Of a stretch of DNA of 50,843 bases, positions 7,926 to 16,093 are shown piece after piece. Each line of letters opens with the position of its first letter. The stretch's first letter is position 1. The notes under the pieces were generated by a model that saw only the letters and a program-made list of their open reading frames with translations, did not search any database and was not told where the DNA came from. This DNA comes from Microthrixaceae bacterium (GTDB lineage: Bacteria > Actinomycetota > Acidimicrobiia > Acidimicrobiales > Microtrichaceae), in NCBI GenBank assembly GCA_019694615.1, contig JAIBBP010000154.1, forward strand, positions 1 through 50,843, written 5' to 3'. Position numbers and translations under genes: made by a program.

Positions 7926-9515
7926 TCAGCTGGGGCATTCGGCCGCAGCTTCAGCGTCGAACGTCAACTTCCCGACCTCGGTCGTCGTGGTGACGTCTTC
8001 GGACAGGCTAGAGGTCGGAGGCGACGATTCCACTGTTGTTGTCGATGAAGAAACAGCGACCGATGTCGACCCGCGACCCGCGGCGGTCGTCGTGGTCGTG
8101 CTGGTCGAACTGGTGGTCGTCGTTCCCTTGCCCGATCGCTTCTCGACGATCGACGGTTCCGGCACCTCGTCCATCGGCAGAGGCGTCTCGAGAAGCGTTT
8201 GGCCGGAGCTGCCGGGAATCAGCTCGAGGCGTCGGCCGGGCAACTCCATGCTGAACTCGAACACGACATCGGAGCCGAGATGGCTGGCGAGCACCCTCGC
8301 TGCCTCGATCCCGCGCAGGCCGAATCGGATCGTGGTGACAGTTGCACCCTTCTTGCCACGACCCGCCTCGACCGACGAGTCCTCGATGCCGGCGTCGAAG
8401 CCCACAGCATCGAGCGCCGCCGCGAGCTCCGCCGACGCGGCCACCGCCGGTGGCAGCCCGACGATCACGTCGGCCGGAACGACGTCTCCCGGCTCGCGGA
8501 TCCCACGGAAGATGTCGAGCATTCCCTCGGCCTCGTCCCACACGACCTCCTGATAGGAGATCTTCTTGCTGCCCGCCGAAACCGTCGGGAGCTGTTGGGT
8601 CTCGAGGCTGTCGACGCTGAAGTCCCGGAACGTCTGGATGAGGTCGACGATCTGACCTGCATCGAGATCGCTGTCGGTAGTGACCGAGTCGATTCCGGCG
8701 TTGACCAGTCCGAGCGCTGTCGTCGGGTTGCGAATGCCCTCGTCGATCGCACGCTGAGCGGCCATCCGCAGGAAGTCCTGTTGGCGTGTGATCCGGCCGA
8801 GATCACCGGTACCGTCGGTGATCCACTTTGCGCTCTTGTCGTAGGTCGCGCGGTCCTGGTACTGCAGGTGTCGTGAACGCGCGTACGCCAGAGCCTGGTT
8901 GCGGTCGAGTTCGATGCAACCCGTGAGCGGCAACCAGAGGCCCGTGGTGCGGTCCCGAATCGGGTGAGTGTTGTAGACCGTCACGCCACCGAGCACCTCG
9001 ACGAGGTCACGGAAGCCCGCGAAGTCGACCTGCACGAAGTGATCGATCGAGATGCCGAAGTTGTGCTTGATCGTTGCGATCAGGTCGTTGGCACCGTCGT
9101 TGCTGCCGAAGGCCGAGTTGATCTTGGTGTTCGACCAGTTGGGCGACACGGGGACCCACGTGTCACGCGGTATCGACAGGAGCGCGGCTTCCTTCGTCGC
9201 CGGGTCCACCCGGAGGATCATGATCACGTCGGCCAGGTGCTCGCCGGCAGGGCGACCCTTTCTCACGGGATCGTCCTTCGCCATCCCCGCTGAGCTGTCG
9301 GTGCCGACGAAGAGGAAGTTGCGCGGACCGGATTCGTCGGGACGCTGGCGGACCTCTGATCCGATGTCGACCACGGGCAGCTCCGACGCCTTGGTGCGAA
9401 TGAGGTTGAACACGCCGGCCGCGCCGATACACGCGACGACCAACAGCGAGTTCACCAGGATCAGCAATCGCTGGGGCCAGGAACGGCGGCCTCGCCGTCG
9501 ACGTCTGATACCCAC
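7926..9515 (-). CDS. LytR-CpsA-Psr (LCP) family protein with LytR_C domain and Ser/Thr-rich tail
   Basis: LCP enzymes transfer lipid-linked glycans to peptidoglycan on the outer face of the membrane. The 529-residue product has an Arg-rich cytoplasmic start, a signal anchor at about 16-36, and LCP motifs LADVIMILRVDP (94-105), LLSIPRDTW (112-120), HFVQVDFAGF (159-168), ALAYARSRH (208-216) and DLGRITRQQDFL (238-249). A LytR_C-like domain follows at about 355-450, and the last 80 residues are almost entirely Ser and Thr. The start is GTG with a TACGAT box 8 nt upstream. Its position at the head of a glycan operon suggests it anchors the glycan made here to the wall. Confidence 0.92.
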   Translation of the reverse strand: MGIRRRRRGRRSWPQRLLILVNSLLVVACIGAAGVFNLIRTKASELPVVDIGSEVRQRPDESGPRNFLFVGTDSSAGMAKDDPVRKGRPAGEHLADVIMILRVDPATKEAALLSIPRDTWVPVSPNWSNTKINSAFGSNDGANDLIATIKHNFGISIDHFVQVDFAGFRDLVEVLGGVTVYNTHPIRDRTTGLWLPLTGCIELDRNQALAYARSRHLQYQDRATYDKSAKWITDGTGDLGRITRQQDFLRMAAQRAIDEGIRNPTTALGLVNAGIDSVTTDSDLDAGQIVDLIQTFRDFSVDSLETQQLPTVSAGSKKISYQEVVWDEAEGMLDIFRGIREPGDVVPADVIVGLPPAVAASAELAAALDAVGFDAGIEDSSVEAGRGKKGATVTTIRFGLRGIEAARVLASHLGSDVVFEFSMELPGRRLELIPGSSGQTLLETPLPMDEVPEPSIVEKRSGKGTTTTSSTSTTTTTAAGRGSTSVAVSSSTTTVESSPPTSSLSEDVTTTTEVGKLTFDAEAAAECPS

Positions 9516-9523
9516 GGCGGGCG

Positions 9524-9529
9524 ATCGTA
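9524..9529 (-). promoter_or_regulatory. TACGAT -10 box for the LCP-led run
   Basis: TANNNT hexamer 8 nt before GTG 9515, giving a predicted leaderless transcript. It is the probable main promoter of the minus-strand operon that runs to position 11. No convincing -35 was identified. Confidence 0.5.
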
Positions 9530-9575
9530 GCAGTGGCTTTCGACCCCACCGGATCGGGCCTCACGGGCCTGCCGC

Positions 9576-9581
9576 TAGGGT
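9576..9581 (+). promoter_or_regulatory. TAGGGT -10 box upstream of pabB
   Basis: TAGGGT is followed after 7 nt by GTG 9589, not by the pabB start at 9612. Transcription would therefore begin at the first codon of a short upstream ORF. Confidence 0.5.
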
Positions 9582-9588
9582 CGCGCCG

Positions 9589-9615
9589 GTGAGCGAACGG
9601 CCACCGAGATCGTGA
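9589..9615 (+). CDS. Predicted leaderless leader peptide (8 codons) overlapping the pabB start
   Basis: Reads VSERPPRS and stops with TGA at 9613-9615, overlapping the pabB GTG at 9612 in a GTGA junction. The GTG at 9589 lies 7 nt after a TAGGGT box, the spacing seen at other predicted leaderless starts in this window. pabB has no evident Shine-Dalgarno of its own, so termination-reinitiation from this peptide could drive it. There is no amino-acid bias suggesting attenuation. It may be chance. Confidence 0.35.
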   Translation: MSERPPRS

Positions 9616-10640
9616 GGGTCGACCCTGCGCCCGCGCCATTGGCCGTCGTGGGCGACCGGCTCTGCACCGACCTGATCGACGTCACGTCCGACCTGGCCGC
9701 TCTCGACTCGGAGGGCTTCTGGGCGGTGATCGTGCCGTACACGGGAGCGCCGACGTGTGCCCGATTCGGCACGGTTCGTCCGGCTCGGCCCTGGACCGGC
9801 CGACCGTGGCGGGGACCGGCGCCGGACACGTGGCGCTCCAGCCTCGACGAGGCAGGGTTCTCCTCCGGAGTCCGGTCGATCCGAGACGCGATCGCTGCGG
9901 GCGACGTCTACCAGGTGAACCTGACGCGCCGACTCCGGGCGCCGCTCGACGATCCACCCAACCAGCGCATCGAAGCGCTGGGCGCTGCGCTGGCCGCCGG
10001 CAATCCGGCGCCGTACAGCGCTGTGGTGTCACTCCCTGACCACGGCGTGGCCGTCGCCTCGGCGTCGCCGGAACGGTTCCTGTCCCGCTCCGGGGACGTG
10101 GTCAGCTCCTCCCCGATCAAGGGAACCGCAGCGACCCCCGACGACTTCCTCGCCAAGGATCGAGCCGAGAACGTGATGATCGTCGACCTGGTTCGCAACG
10201 ACCTCGGTCGGGTCTGCGAGTTTGGGTCGGTCGACGTCCCAGCGTTGCTTTCGGTCGAGGCCCACCCCGGACTGTTCCACCTGGTGTCCACGGTGACCGG
10301 CCGCCTCCGCGCCGGCTACGGCTGGGCGGAGGCCATCGCCGCGACGTTCCCACCCGGGTCGGTCACCGGAGCGCCCAAGATCAGCGCGTGTTCGATTATC
10401 GACCGACTCGAACCCGAACCGCGGGGTGTCTACTGCGGGGCCATCGGCTGGGTCGACGCCGATCGCACCGTTGGGGACCTCAACGTGGCGATCCGCACAT
10501 TCTGGATCGAGGACGGCGACCTCAACTTCGGGACCGGGGGCGGCATCACATGGGACTCGACGCCTGAGGGCGAATGGGCGGAAACCGAGCTCAAAGCCCG
10601 AAACCTCCTCAGGCTGGCGTCGGGTCCGGTGATCGCGTGA
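9612..10640 (+). CDS. pabB: Aminodeoxychorismate synthase component I
   Basis: Converts chorismate and ammonia to 4-amino-4-deoxychorismate for folate synthesis. The 342-residue product carries the chorismate-binding domain: SASPERFL (150-157), PIKGT with K170, DLVRNDLGRV (192-201), HLVSTVTG (223-230), FPPGSVTGAPK (246-256) and a final GGGI segment. PIKGT, rather than PIAGT, separates PabB from anthranilate synthase TrpE. It is about 100 residues shorter than E. coli PabB at the N-terminus, where only some 75 residues precede the conserved core. The stop overlaps the pabC start (GTGA). No pabA-like amidotransferase lies nearby. Confidence 0.9.
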   Translation: MRVDPAPAPLAVVGDRLCTDLIDVTSDLAALDSEGFWAVIVPYTGAPTCARFGTVRPARPWTGRPWRGPAPDTWRSSLDEAGFSSGVRSIRDAIAAGDVYQVNLTRRLRAPLDDPPNQRIEALGAALAAGNPAPYSAVVSLPDHGVAVASASPERFLSRSGDVVSSSPIKGTAATPDDFLAKDRAENVMIVDLVRNDLGRVCEFGSVDVPALLSVEAHPGLFHLVSTVTGRLRAGYGWAEAIAATFPPGSVTGAPKISACSIIDRLEPEPRGVYCGAIGWVDADRTVGDLNVAIRTFWIEDGDLNFGTGGGITWDSTPEGEWAETELKARNLLRLASGPVIA

Positions 10641-11467
10641 CCGGCTCGCCGGTGTGGGTCGGAGACCGGCTGATCGACGGCTCCGCAGCGACGGTCCCCT
10701 ACGACGACCACGGAGTGACGGTCGGCGACGGCGTGTTCGAGACCGTGAAGCTCACCGCTGGTGTGCCGTTCGCGCTCACGAGACACCTCGCTCGGCTTCA
10801 TCGATCTGCCGCTGCGATGCGTATCCCCATGCCGCCCGCCGAGCAGCTGACTGCGGCAATCGACGCTGTGCTAGCGCACCACGTCGGCGGCGCGGGGTTC
10901 CTGCGGATCACCGTCACGGCGGGGCCGGGGCCGCTCGGCTCGAATCGCGGGGACCTTTCTCCGACGCTGATCGTCGCCGTCCGTCCCGGCGAGATCCGAG
11001 TCAAGCCGACCGACGTCGTGATCGCTCCGTGGACTCGCAACGAACGCGGGGCGTTGACGGGGGTGAAATCGACGTCGTACGGCGAGAACGTGGTGGCGTT
11101 GGCCGTCGCCGCCGACGCCGACGCCTCGGAGGCGCTGTTCGCCAACACGGCGGGCAATCTGTGTGAAGGAACCGGTTCCAACGTTTTCGTGGGGTTCGGG
11201 GACCGACTCGTCACTCCGCCGTTGTCCTCGGGGTGCCTCGCCGGCGTGACTCGGGAACTGGTCTTGGAGGCCGGCATCGGGGAGGAGGCCGACGTTCCCA
11301 TGGCGTCACTCGCCGAGGCCACCGAGATGTTCCTGGCGTCGACGGGCCGCGAGGTGCAGCCGGTCCGTCGGCTCGACGGCCGCGAACTCCGGTTTTGCCC
11401 CGGACCGCTGACCGTCGCGGCTCGTCAGGCCTGGCTCGACCGGATCACCCCGCTCATCGACCCCTGA
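10637..11467 (+). CDS. pabC: Class IV PLP enzyme, probable aminodeoxychorismate lyase
   Basis: Predicted to split aminodeoxychorismate into 4-aminobenzoate and pyruvate. The 276-residue product has the fold-type IV signatures: GDGVFETV (30-37), the PLP lysine K144 in TGVKSTSYGEN, and NLCEGTGSNVF with E177. Start GTG 10637 overlaps the pabB stop, so the two are co-translated. D-amino-acid and branched-chain aminotransferases share these motifs; the pabB context decides the call. Confidence 0.85.
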   Translation: MTGSPVWVGDRLIDGSAATVPYDDHGVTVGDGVFETVKLTAGVPFALTRHLARLHRSAAAMRIPMPPAEQLTAAIDAVLAHHVGGAGFLRITVTAGPGPLGSNRGDLSPTLIVAVRPGEIRVKPTDVVIAPWTRNERGALTGVKSTSYGENVVALAVAADADASEALFANTAGNLCEGTGSNVFVGFGDRLVTPPLSSGCLAGVTRELVLEAGIGEEADVPMASLAEATEMFLASTGREVQPVRRLDGRELRFCPGPLTVAARQAWLDRITPLIDP

Positions 11468-11482
11468 TCTGAGGGCAAGATC
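11466..11482. terminator. Short hairpin between convergent pabC and birA
   Basis: GATCT, loop GAGGGCA, AGATC forms a 5-bp stem starting inside the pabC stop codon and ending just before the birA stop. It has no T-tract and is weak. It is the only structure in the 18-bp gap. Confidence 0.3.
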
Positions 11483-11485
11483 GGA

Positions 11486-12265
11486 TCAGTCGGTCGGGCG
11501 GAGGTGGATGACATCACCGACGGCGATCTCGTGAGTCGTGCCGCCGGCCTCGACGAGGAGTCGGCCGTCGGCGGTCAGCCCGGTGGCCGTTCCGACAAGG
11601 TCGCCGCCCGCCCGTTCGATCCGCACCGACCGGCCGACCGTCGCCGAGCGCCAAAGCACAGCGTCACGGACACCCGATGGATCAGCGAGGTGCGACTCGA
11701 GGCGCCGCAGCATCGCGACGACGAGCGCCGTGCGATCGACCTCGCGACCGACGAGATGCCGCAGCGACGTCGCCGAGCCGGCGAGCTCTTCGGGCAAGAC
11801 CTCGGGCCAGTTGACATTGATGCCGATGCCGACGACGACCGCGTCAACGACGCCTCCAACCACGTTGGCCTCGGCAAGCACGCCGGCGAGCTTTCGATCG
11901 TCGGGGGCAGCGCTCGTGCCGGCGACGAGGTCGTTGGGCCACTTGATGCCGATGCGCTGACCGGTCACCTCCTCAATGGCGTCGGCCGCAGCAAGCCCGA
12001 GTGCTGTGGTCACCAGGTGTGGATCGACGCCTGCGCCGGGTCGAACGAGGATCGAGCACAGGAGCGACGTCCCGGGCGGAGCGGTCCAGGAGCGGCCAAG
12101 CCGGCCTCGACCCGCGGTCTGGTGCTCCGCACCCAGCACCTGCTCCGGAGCCCCAGCGCGAGCCTCCTCCAACAGATCGGCGTTGGTCGACCCGGTCTCG
12201 TCGACCCACCGGAATCGGGCGAACCGGGAACCCTCAAGCTCAGATGTGGCACGAGCGGCGTCCAT
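11486..12265 (-). CDS. birA: Biotin--[acetyl-CoA-carboxylase] ligase, monofunctional
   Basis: Activates biotin as biotinyl-AMP and attaches it to the carrier lysine of carboxylases. The 259-residue product has DETGSTNAD (22-30), the biotin/ATP loop GRGRLGRSW (52-60), KWPNDL (108-113) and VVGIGINVNWP. It lacks the N-terminal winged-helix domain of E. coli BirA, so it is not expected to repress transcription. It is divergent from the carboxylase gene whose carrier domain is its likely substrate, with 16 bp between the two start codons. Confidence 0.93.
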   Translation of the reverse strand: MDAARATSELEGSRFARFRWVDETGSTNADLLEEARAGAPEQVLGAEHQTAGRGRLGRSWTAPPGTSLLCSILVRPGAGVDPHLVTTALGLAAADAIEEVTGQRIGIKWPNDLVAGTSAAPDDRKLAGVLAEANVVGGVVDAVVVGIGINVNWPEVLPEELAGSATSLRHLVGREVDRTALVVAMLRRLESHLADPSGVRDAVLWRSATVGRSVRIERAGGDLVGTATGLTADGRLLVEAGGTTHEIAVGDVIHLRPTD

Positions 12266-12271
12266 TCAGCC

Positions 12272-12277
12272 ACGATA
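12272..12277 (-). promoter_or_regulatory. TATCGT -10 box for birA
   Basis: TATCGT lies 6 nt before ATG 12265 on the minus strand, giving a leaderless start. The complementary GATATG partly overlaps the region where the divergent carboxylase promoter must lie. Confidence 0.45.
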
Positions 12278-12281
12278 TGGC

Positions 12282-14048
12282 GTGTTTTCCAAAGTCTTGA
12301 TCGCAAACCGTGGTGAGATCGCCGTCCGGGTCATCCGGGCATGCAAGGAGATGGGCATCTCCACCGTGGCCGTGTACTCCGAACTCGACCGCGACGCCCT
12401 CCACGTTCGGCTCGCGGACGAGGCGTTCGCCCTCGGCGGACAGACCGCAGCGGAGAGCTATATCAACGCCGAGAAGCTCCTCGATGTGATCAAGCAGTCC
12501 GGAGCGGAGGCGGTCCACCCCGGCTACGGCTTCTTCTCGGAGAACAGCGACTTCGCCAAGGCCATCACCGAGATGGGTGTGACCTTCATCGGGCCGGGCC
12601 CCGCCGCGATCGATGTGATGGGCGACAAGATCTCCGCGCGCCTCGCTGCGGAGAAGGTCGAGGTGTACGGCGTGCCCGGCACCACCGAGCTGATCACCGA
12701 TCCGCAGCAAATCATCGACTTCGGCAAGGAGCACGGCTACCCGATCGCCATCAAGGCGGCGTACGGCGGTGGCGGGCGTGGCATGAAGGTCGTCGAGGAC
12801 GCCGACTCGGCAGCGGCGGCGCTCGAATCGGCCCAGCGCGAGGCGCTCGCCTACTTCGGTCGCGACGAGTGCTACATGGAGCGCTACCTCACCAGGCCGC
12901 GCCACGTCGAGGTGCAGGTTCTCGCCGACAGCCACGGCAACTGCGTGTATCTCGGCACCCGCGACTGCTCGGCGCAGCGCCGCCACCAGAAGCTGATCGA
13001 GGAGGCGCCGGCCGCCGAGATCCCCGCGGACATCATCGCCCAGATGGGCGAGGCGGCCGTGCGGGTCGCCAAGGGCTGCGACTACGTCAACGCCGGCACG
13101 GTCGAGTTCCTCTACGAGGACGGCGGCTTCTACTACCTCGAGATGAACACCCGCCTCCAGGTCGAGCACTGCGTCACCGAGTTGGTGACCGGCGTCGACC
13201 TCGTCGAGATGCAGCTTCGTGTCGCCGCCGGCGAGGCACTGCCCTTCGCTCAGGACGACGTGCGCATCGACGGCCACGCCTTCGAGGTCCGCATCAACTG
13301 CGAGGACGTCGCTGGCGGACGGTTCCTGCCTTCCCCCGGAAAGATCACCAAGCTGCGACTTCCTTCGGGGTACGGCGTCCGTTGGGACGGCGGCTACGAG
13401 GAGGGCGACGAGATCAGCCAATTCTACGACAACCTCGCCGGGAAGCTCTGCGTCTGGGCCAAGGACCGCCCAACGGCGATCGCCCGCATGATCCGGGCCC
13501 TGGAGGAGATGGAGATCGACGGCGTCGCAACGACGATCCCCGCGGATCTGGCGATCCTTCGCCACCCCGACTTCGCAGCGTTCGAGCACTCCACCAAGTG
13601 GGTCGAGAGCGATCTCGACCTCACCGGGGTGAACTCCAAGCCTGCGGGTGCTGTCGTGGCCGAGGACGGCGAGACCAAGGTGCGCCGCGATGTCGACGTC
13701 GAGGTCAACGGCAAGAAGTTCGCCGTCTCGATGTGGGTTCCCGAGTCGGCCGCGGCTCCGGTCGCGGCCGGTTCCGGCGCCGCCAAAGCGAAGCCACGCC
13801 GCTCGTCGGGCGGAGGAGCCGCCGCCGCCGCCGGTTCGGGCACGCTCACGGCACCGATGCAGGGCACGATCGTCAAGGTCACCGTCGCCGAAGGCGACGA
13901 GGTTGCCGAGGGGGACACGATCTGCGTCCTCGAAGCCATGAAGATGGAGAACGCGATCACCGCCGACAAGGCCGGCAAGGTCGCCAAGCTCAGCGTCGAA
14001 GCCGGTCAGTCCGTCGGCTCAGGCGACGTCCTCGCCGTCATCGAGTAG
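12282..14048 (+). CDS. accA: Acyl-CoA carboxylase alpha subunit (biotin carboxylase + biotin carboxyl carrier)
   Basis: Carboxylates biotin with ATP and bicarbonate and carries it to a separate carboxyltransferase, as in actinobacterial AccA1/AccA3. The 588-residue product starts at GTG 12282 (VFSKVLIANRGEIAVR); the upstream reading overlaps birA and is rejected. Visible are the ATP-grasp loop GGGGRGMK, EMNTRLQVEH (biotin carboxylase signature), a Pro/Ala-rich linker at about 480-510 and the carrier motif EAMKMEN with biotinylated K554. The length is close to mycobacterial AccA3. No beta subunit is in the window. Confidence 0.94.
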   Translation: MFSKVLIANRGEIAVRVIRACKEMGISTVAVYSELDRDALHVRLADEAFALGGQTAAESYINAEKLLDVIKQSGAEAVHPGYGFFSENSDFAKAITEMGVTFIGPGPAAIDVMGDKISARLAAEKVEVYGVPGTTELITDPQQIIDFGKEHGYPIAIKAAYGGGGRGMKVVEDADSAAAALESAQREALAYFGRDECYMERYLTRPRHVEVQVLADSHGNCVYLGTRDCSAQRRHQKLIEEAPAAEIPADIIAQMGEAAVRVAKGCDYVNAGTVEFLYEDGGFYYLEMNTRLQVEHCVTELVTGVDLVEMQLRVAAGEALPFAQDDVRIDGHAFEVRINCEDVAGGRFLPSPGKITKLRLPSGYGVRWDGGYEEGDEISQFYDNLAGKLCVWAKDRPTAIARMIRALEEMEIDGVATTIPADLAILRHPDFAAFEHSTKWVESDLDLTGVNSKPAGAVVAEDGETKVRRDVDVEVNGKKFAVSMWVPESAAAPVAAGSGAAKAKPRRSSGGGAAAAAGSGTLTAPMQGTIVKVTVAEGDEVAEGDTICVLEAMKMENAITADKAGKVAKLSVEAGQSVGSGDVLAVIE

Positions 14049-14067
14049 CACGTCAACCGCTCTCCCC

Positions 14068-14125
14068 ACTCGTTCTGTCCTGCGAGAGCACCACCCGGGT
14101 GGTGCTCTCGCAGGACAGAACGAGT
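14068..14125. repeat. Perfect 58-bp palindrome (element P1, 52-nt class)
   Basis: Two 29-base arms (14068-14096 and 14097-14125) are exact reverse complements with no spacer; the centre is CCCGGG. The 52-nt core 14071-14122 has GTTCTGT/ACAGAAC just inside its ends, shared with P2 and P4. It lies between the convergent carboxylase and RDD genes, 20 bp after the former's stop. There is no T-tract. It could serve as a bidirectional terminator or transcript end protector. Confidence 0.9.
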
Positions 14126-14132
14126 CGCGGCA

Positions 14133-14660
14133 TCAGGCGCGAACGACAACGGTGCCAGCCGCCTTGTCGTGCAGACCTCGCCGAAGGGCGTCCCAGAAGA
14201 CGGAGAGGTACACAACAGTCGACAGTAGGCCGACGAGGTCGGCACCATCGCCAGGTGGCATCGCCAGCGCGAGGATGCTGCCGAGGGCCGGCACGAGCGA
14301 CCGCAGGCCAGCCTGATATGGAGCGACCCGGCCACCGTCCACGCGGATGACCCGCAGCCGGCACAACGCCTTGCCGAACGTCGCGCCCTTCCAGGCGACA
14401 GCGACGAACTCGTACACAACTGGCAACACGACAGTGATCAGCACGGCCGAGGCGGGCAAGTCGATCTCGGGCGGGTTCGATCCGATGTCGATATAGGGGA
14501 TCGCGACGATGACCATCGGGATCGCCATCACCAACTCGTCGAAGAGCCGAGCACCGATCCGGAGCCCGAGGGGGGCGATATCGCCCGACCGCGGGCCGCG
14601 GTAACCGATGTCGAGACGATCCGACGGATCGGACGGCGGAGCAGGAAACGGGCTGGTCAC
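14133..14660 (-). CDS. RDD family membrane protein
   Basis: Small integral membrane protein of 175 residues with the RDD pattern: GARLFDELVM (Arg-Asp pair in helix 1), TFGKALCRLRV between helices, and RRGLHDKAAGTVVV at the C-terminus. Three to four hydrophobic segments lie at about 42-56, 69-88, 120-135 and 142-158. The start is GTG, 8 bp after the LpdA-like gene, so the two form an operon. The function of RDD proteins is poorly defined; some are proposed ion exchangers. Confidence 0.85.
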   Translation of the reverse strand: MTSPFPAPPSDPSDRLDIGYRGPRSGDIAPLGLRIGARLFDELVMAIPMVIVAIPYIDIGSNPPEIDLPASAVLITVVLPVVYEFVAVAWKGATFGKALCRLRVIRVDGGRVAPYQAGLRSLVPALGSILALAMPPGDGADLVGLLSTVVYLSVFWDALRRGLHDKAAGTVVVRA

Positions 14661-14668
14661 GCAGTGCG

Positions 14669-16033
14669 CTACTCGGCGGCTTCCATCAGCGCCTCGGCCA
14701 GCGCCGGATGCACAAGCAGGCTCTCGGCGAGGTCGCTCACCCGGAGGCCCGCCGTGACGGCGACGGCGATCACGCTGATGAGCTCAGCTGCGTGACGTCC
14801 GACGATCGATCCGCCGAGAACCACGCCGGTGGCGGGATCGGAGACGAGCTTCACGAAGCCGCGGGAGTCGTTGTTGATGAGCGCCTTGGCGGTTGTTGCG
14901 AACGGCACTTTGGTGACGCGGACCTTGCGTCCCTCGGCGAAGGCGTCTGCCTCGGCGAGGCCGACATCGGCGATCTCGGGTTCAGTGAAGATGGCCGACG
15001 CCGCCTTGTCGTAGTCGAGGTGACGGTGCGCGACGATGTGCATTCCCATGACGTGCTCCGCGATCTTGCGTCCCTGCATCGACGCCACCGAGCTGAGCGG
15101 CAGTTTCCCGGAGAGGTCTCCGGCGACGTAGATGTGCCGGAGATTGGTGCGCAGATGATGGTCGGTCGTGGCCACGTAGCCGCCGTCCATCTCGACACCG
15201 ATGCCCTCAAGCCCGAGGTCTTCGGAGTTCGGGATCGAGCCGATTGCGAGGAGTGCATGGGAGCCTTCGCACACCCGCCCGTCGTCGCAGACGACGCGGA
15301 CACCCGTGTCAGTGCGCTCCACACCGGTGGCCCGTGCGCCCTTGACCAGCTTTACGCCCCGGCGCACGAAGTCGTCCTCGAGCACCGCCGCGACCTCGGG
15401 GTCCTTCTGCGGGAGCACCTGGTTCCGGCTGACGACGAGGGTCACCTTGGAACCGAGCGACAGGAACATGTGGACGAACTCCACACCGGTGACGCCGGAA
15501 CCGATGACGACGAGGTGCTCGGGAATCTCCGTGGGCGGGTAGGCGTCGCGTGTGGTGAGGATGCGGTCGCCGTCGGGCTGGGCAAAGTCGGGGATGCGAG
15601 GGCGCGAGCCGGTGGACACGAGGATGGCGTCGGCCTCGATCTCCTCGGTGGCACCGTCGGCGGTGTCGACGGCAACGGTGTGCTCGCCGACGAGGCGCCC
15701 AGTGCCCATGATGATGCGGACGCCCTGGCTCTCCAGCAGGCGACGGCCCGACTCCTCGAGCCGCCCTACGATGCCGGTGATGCGGCCGCGCAGCGCGTCG
15801 AGGTCGATCTCGGTCGTGGTGGGGTGCAGGCCCATGGCGACGGCGTCGTCGTACTCACCGAACGCAGCGCCGGTGGCGATCATGGCCTTGGACGGCACGC
15901 AGTCCCACAGGTGGGCGGCGCCACCGACGACGTCGCGCTCGATGAGGGTGACTTCGGCCCCGTGCCGGGCGGCGACCGTGGCCGCCTGGGTGCCGGCGGG
16001 ACCGCCACCGATGATTACGAACCGTAGGGCCAT
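14669..16033 (-). CDS. lpdA: LpdA-type NAD(P)H quinone reductase (pyridine nucleotide-disulfide oxidoreductase family)
   Basis: FAD flavoprotein of 454 residues with GGGPAG (9-14), IGSGVTGVEF for NAD(P) and AGDLSGKLPL for FAD. The active-site segment reads GGAAHLWDCVPSK: the first redox cysteine of the usual GGTCLNxGCxPSK is A40, while C45 is kept. The C-terminal HPTxSE motif is HPALAE. This pattern matches Mycobacterium tuberculosis LpdA (Rv3303c), a quinone reductase rather than a lipoamide dehydrogenase. A TAGCCT box lies 6 nt before ATG 16033. The RDD gene follows after 8 bp. Confidence 0.85.
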   Translation of the reverse strand: MALRFVIIGGGPAGTQAATVAARHGAEVTLIERDVVGGAAHLWDCVPSKAMIATGAAFGEYDDAVAMGLHPTTTEIDLDALRGRITGIVGRLEESGRRLLESQGVRIIMGTGRLVGEHTVAVDTADGATEEIEADAILVSTGSRPRIPDFAQPDGDRILTTRDAYPPTEIPEHLVVIGSGVTGVEFVHMFLSLGSKVTLVVSRNQVLPQKDPEVAAVLEDDFVRRGVKLVKGARATGVERTDTGVRVVCDDGRVCEGSHALLAIGSIPNSEDLGLEGIGVEMDGGYVATTDHHLRTNLRHIYVAGDLSGKLPLSSVASMQGRKIAEHVMGMHIVAHRHLDYDKAASAIFTEPEIADVGLAEADAFAEGRKVRVTKVPFATTAKALINNDSRGFVKLVSDPATGVVLGGSIVGRHAAELISVIAVAVTAGLRVSDLAESLLVHPALAEALMEAAE

Positions 16034-16039
16034 GTCGGC

Positions 16040-16045
16040 AGGCTA
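16040..16045 (-). promoter_or_regulatory. TAGCCT -10 box for lpdA
   Basis: Six nt separate this hexamer from ATG 16033; a predicted leaderless promoter in the 60-bp divergent region shared with the coiled-coil gene. Confidence 0.5.
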
Positions 16046-16081
16046 GTGGTCGCTGTCGTCGGGTCGAGCAACGTCACCGCG

Positions 16082-16087
16082 TAGGCT
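16082..16087 (+). promoter_or_regulatory. TAGGCT -10 box for the coiled-coil/GT run
   Basis: TAGGCT sits exactly 6 nt before GTG 16094, mirroring the lpdA arrangement on the other strand. Confidence 0.5.
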
Positions 16088-16093
16088 GAAGCG

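Noticed and set aside
6498-8048. 516-residue plus-strand open frame
   Set aside because: Entirely antisense to UDP-glucose dehydrogenase and the LCP gene, with no recognisable motif.
12240-13589. 449-residue open frame antisense to the carboxylase gene
   Set aside because: GC-rich DNA opens long antisense frames; the opposite strand encodes an unmistakable biotin carboxylase.
14068-14125. Integron attC site
   Set aside because: attC ends need RYYYAAC and GTTRRRY in the opposite arrangement, and there is no integrase or cassette array.
14708-16027. 439-residue open frame antisense to lpdA
   Set aside because: Composition is that of a reverse-frame shadow (His/Asp/Arg-rich), and the lpdA motifs are clear on the other strand.
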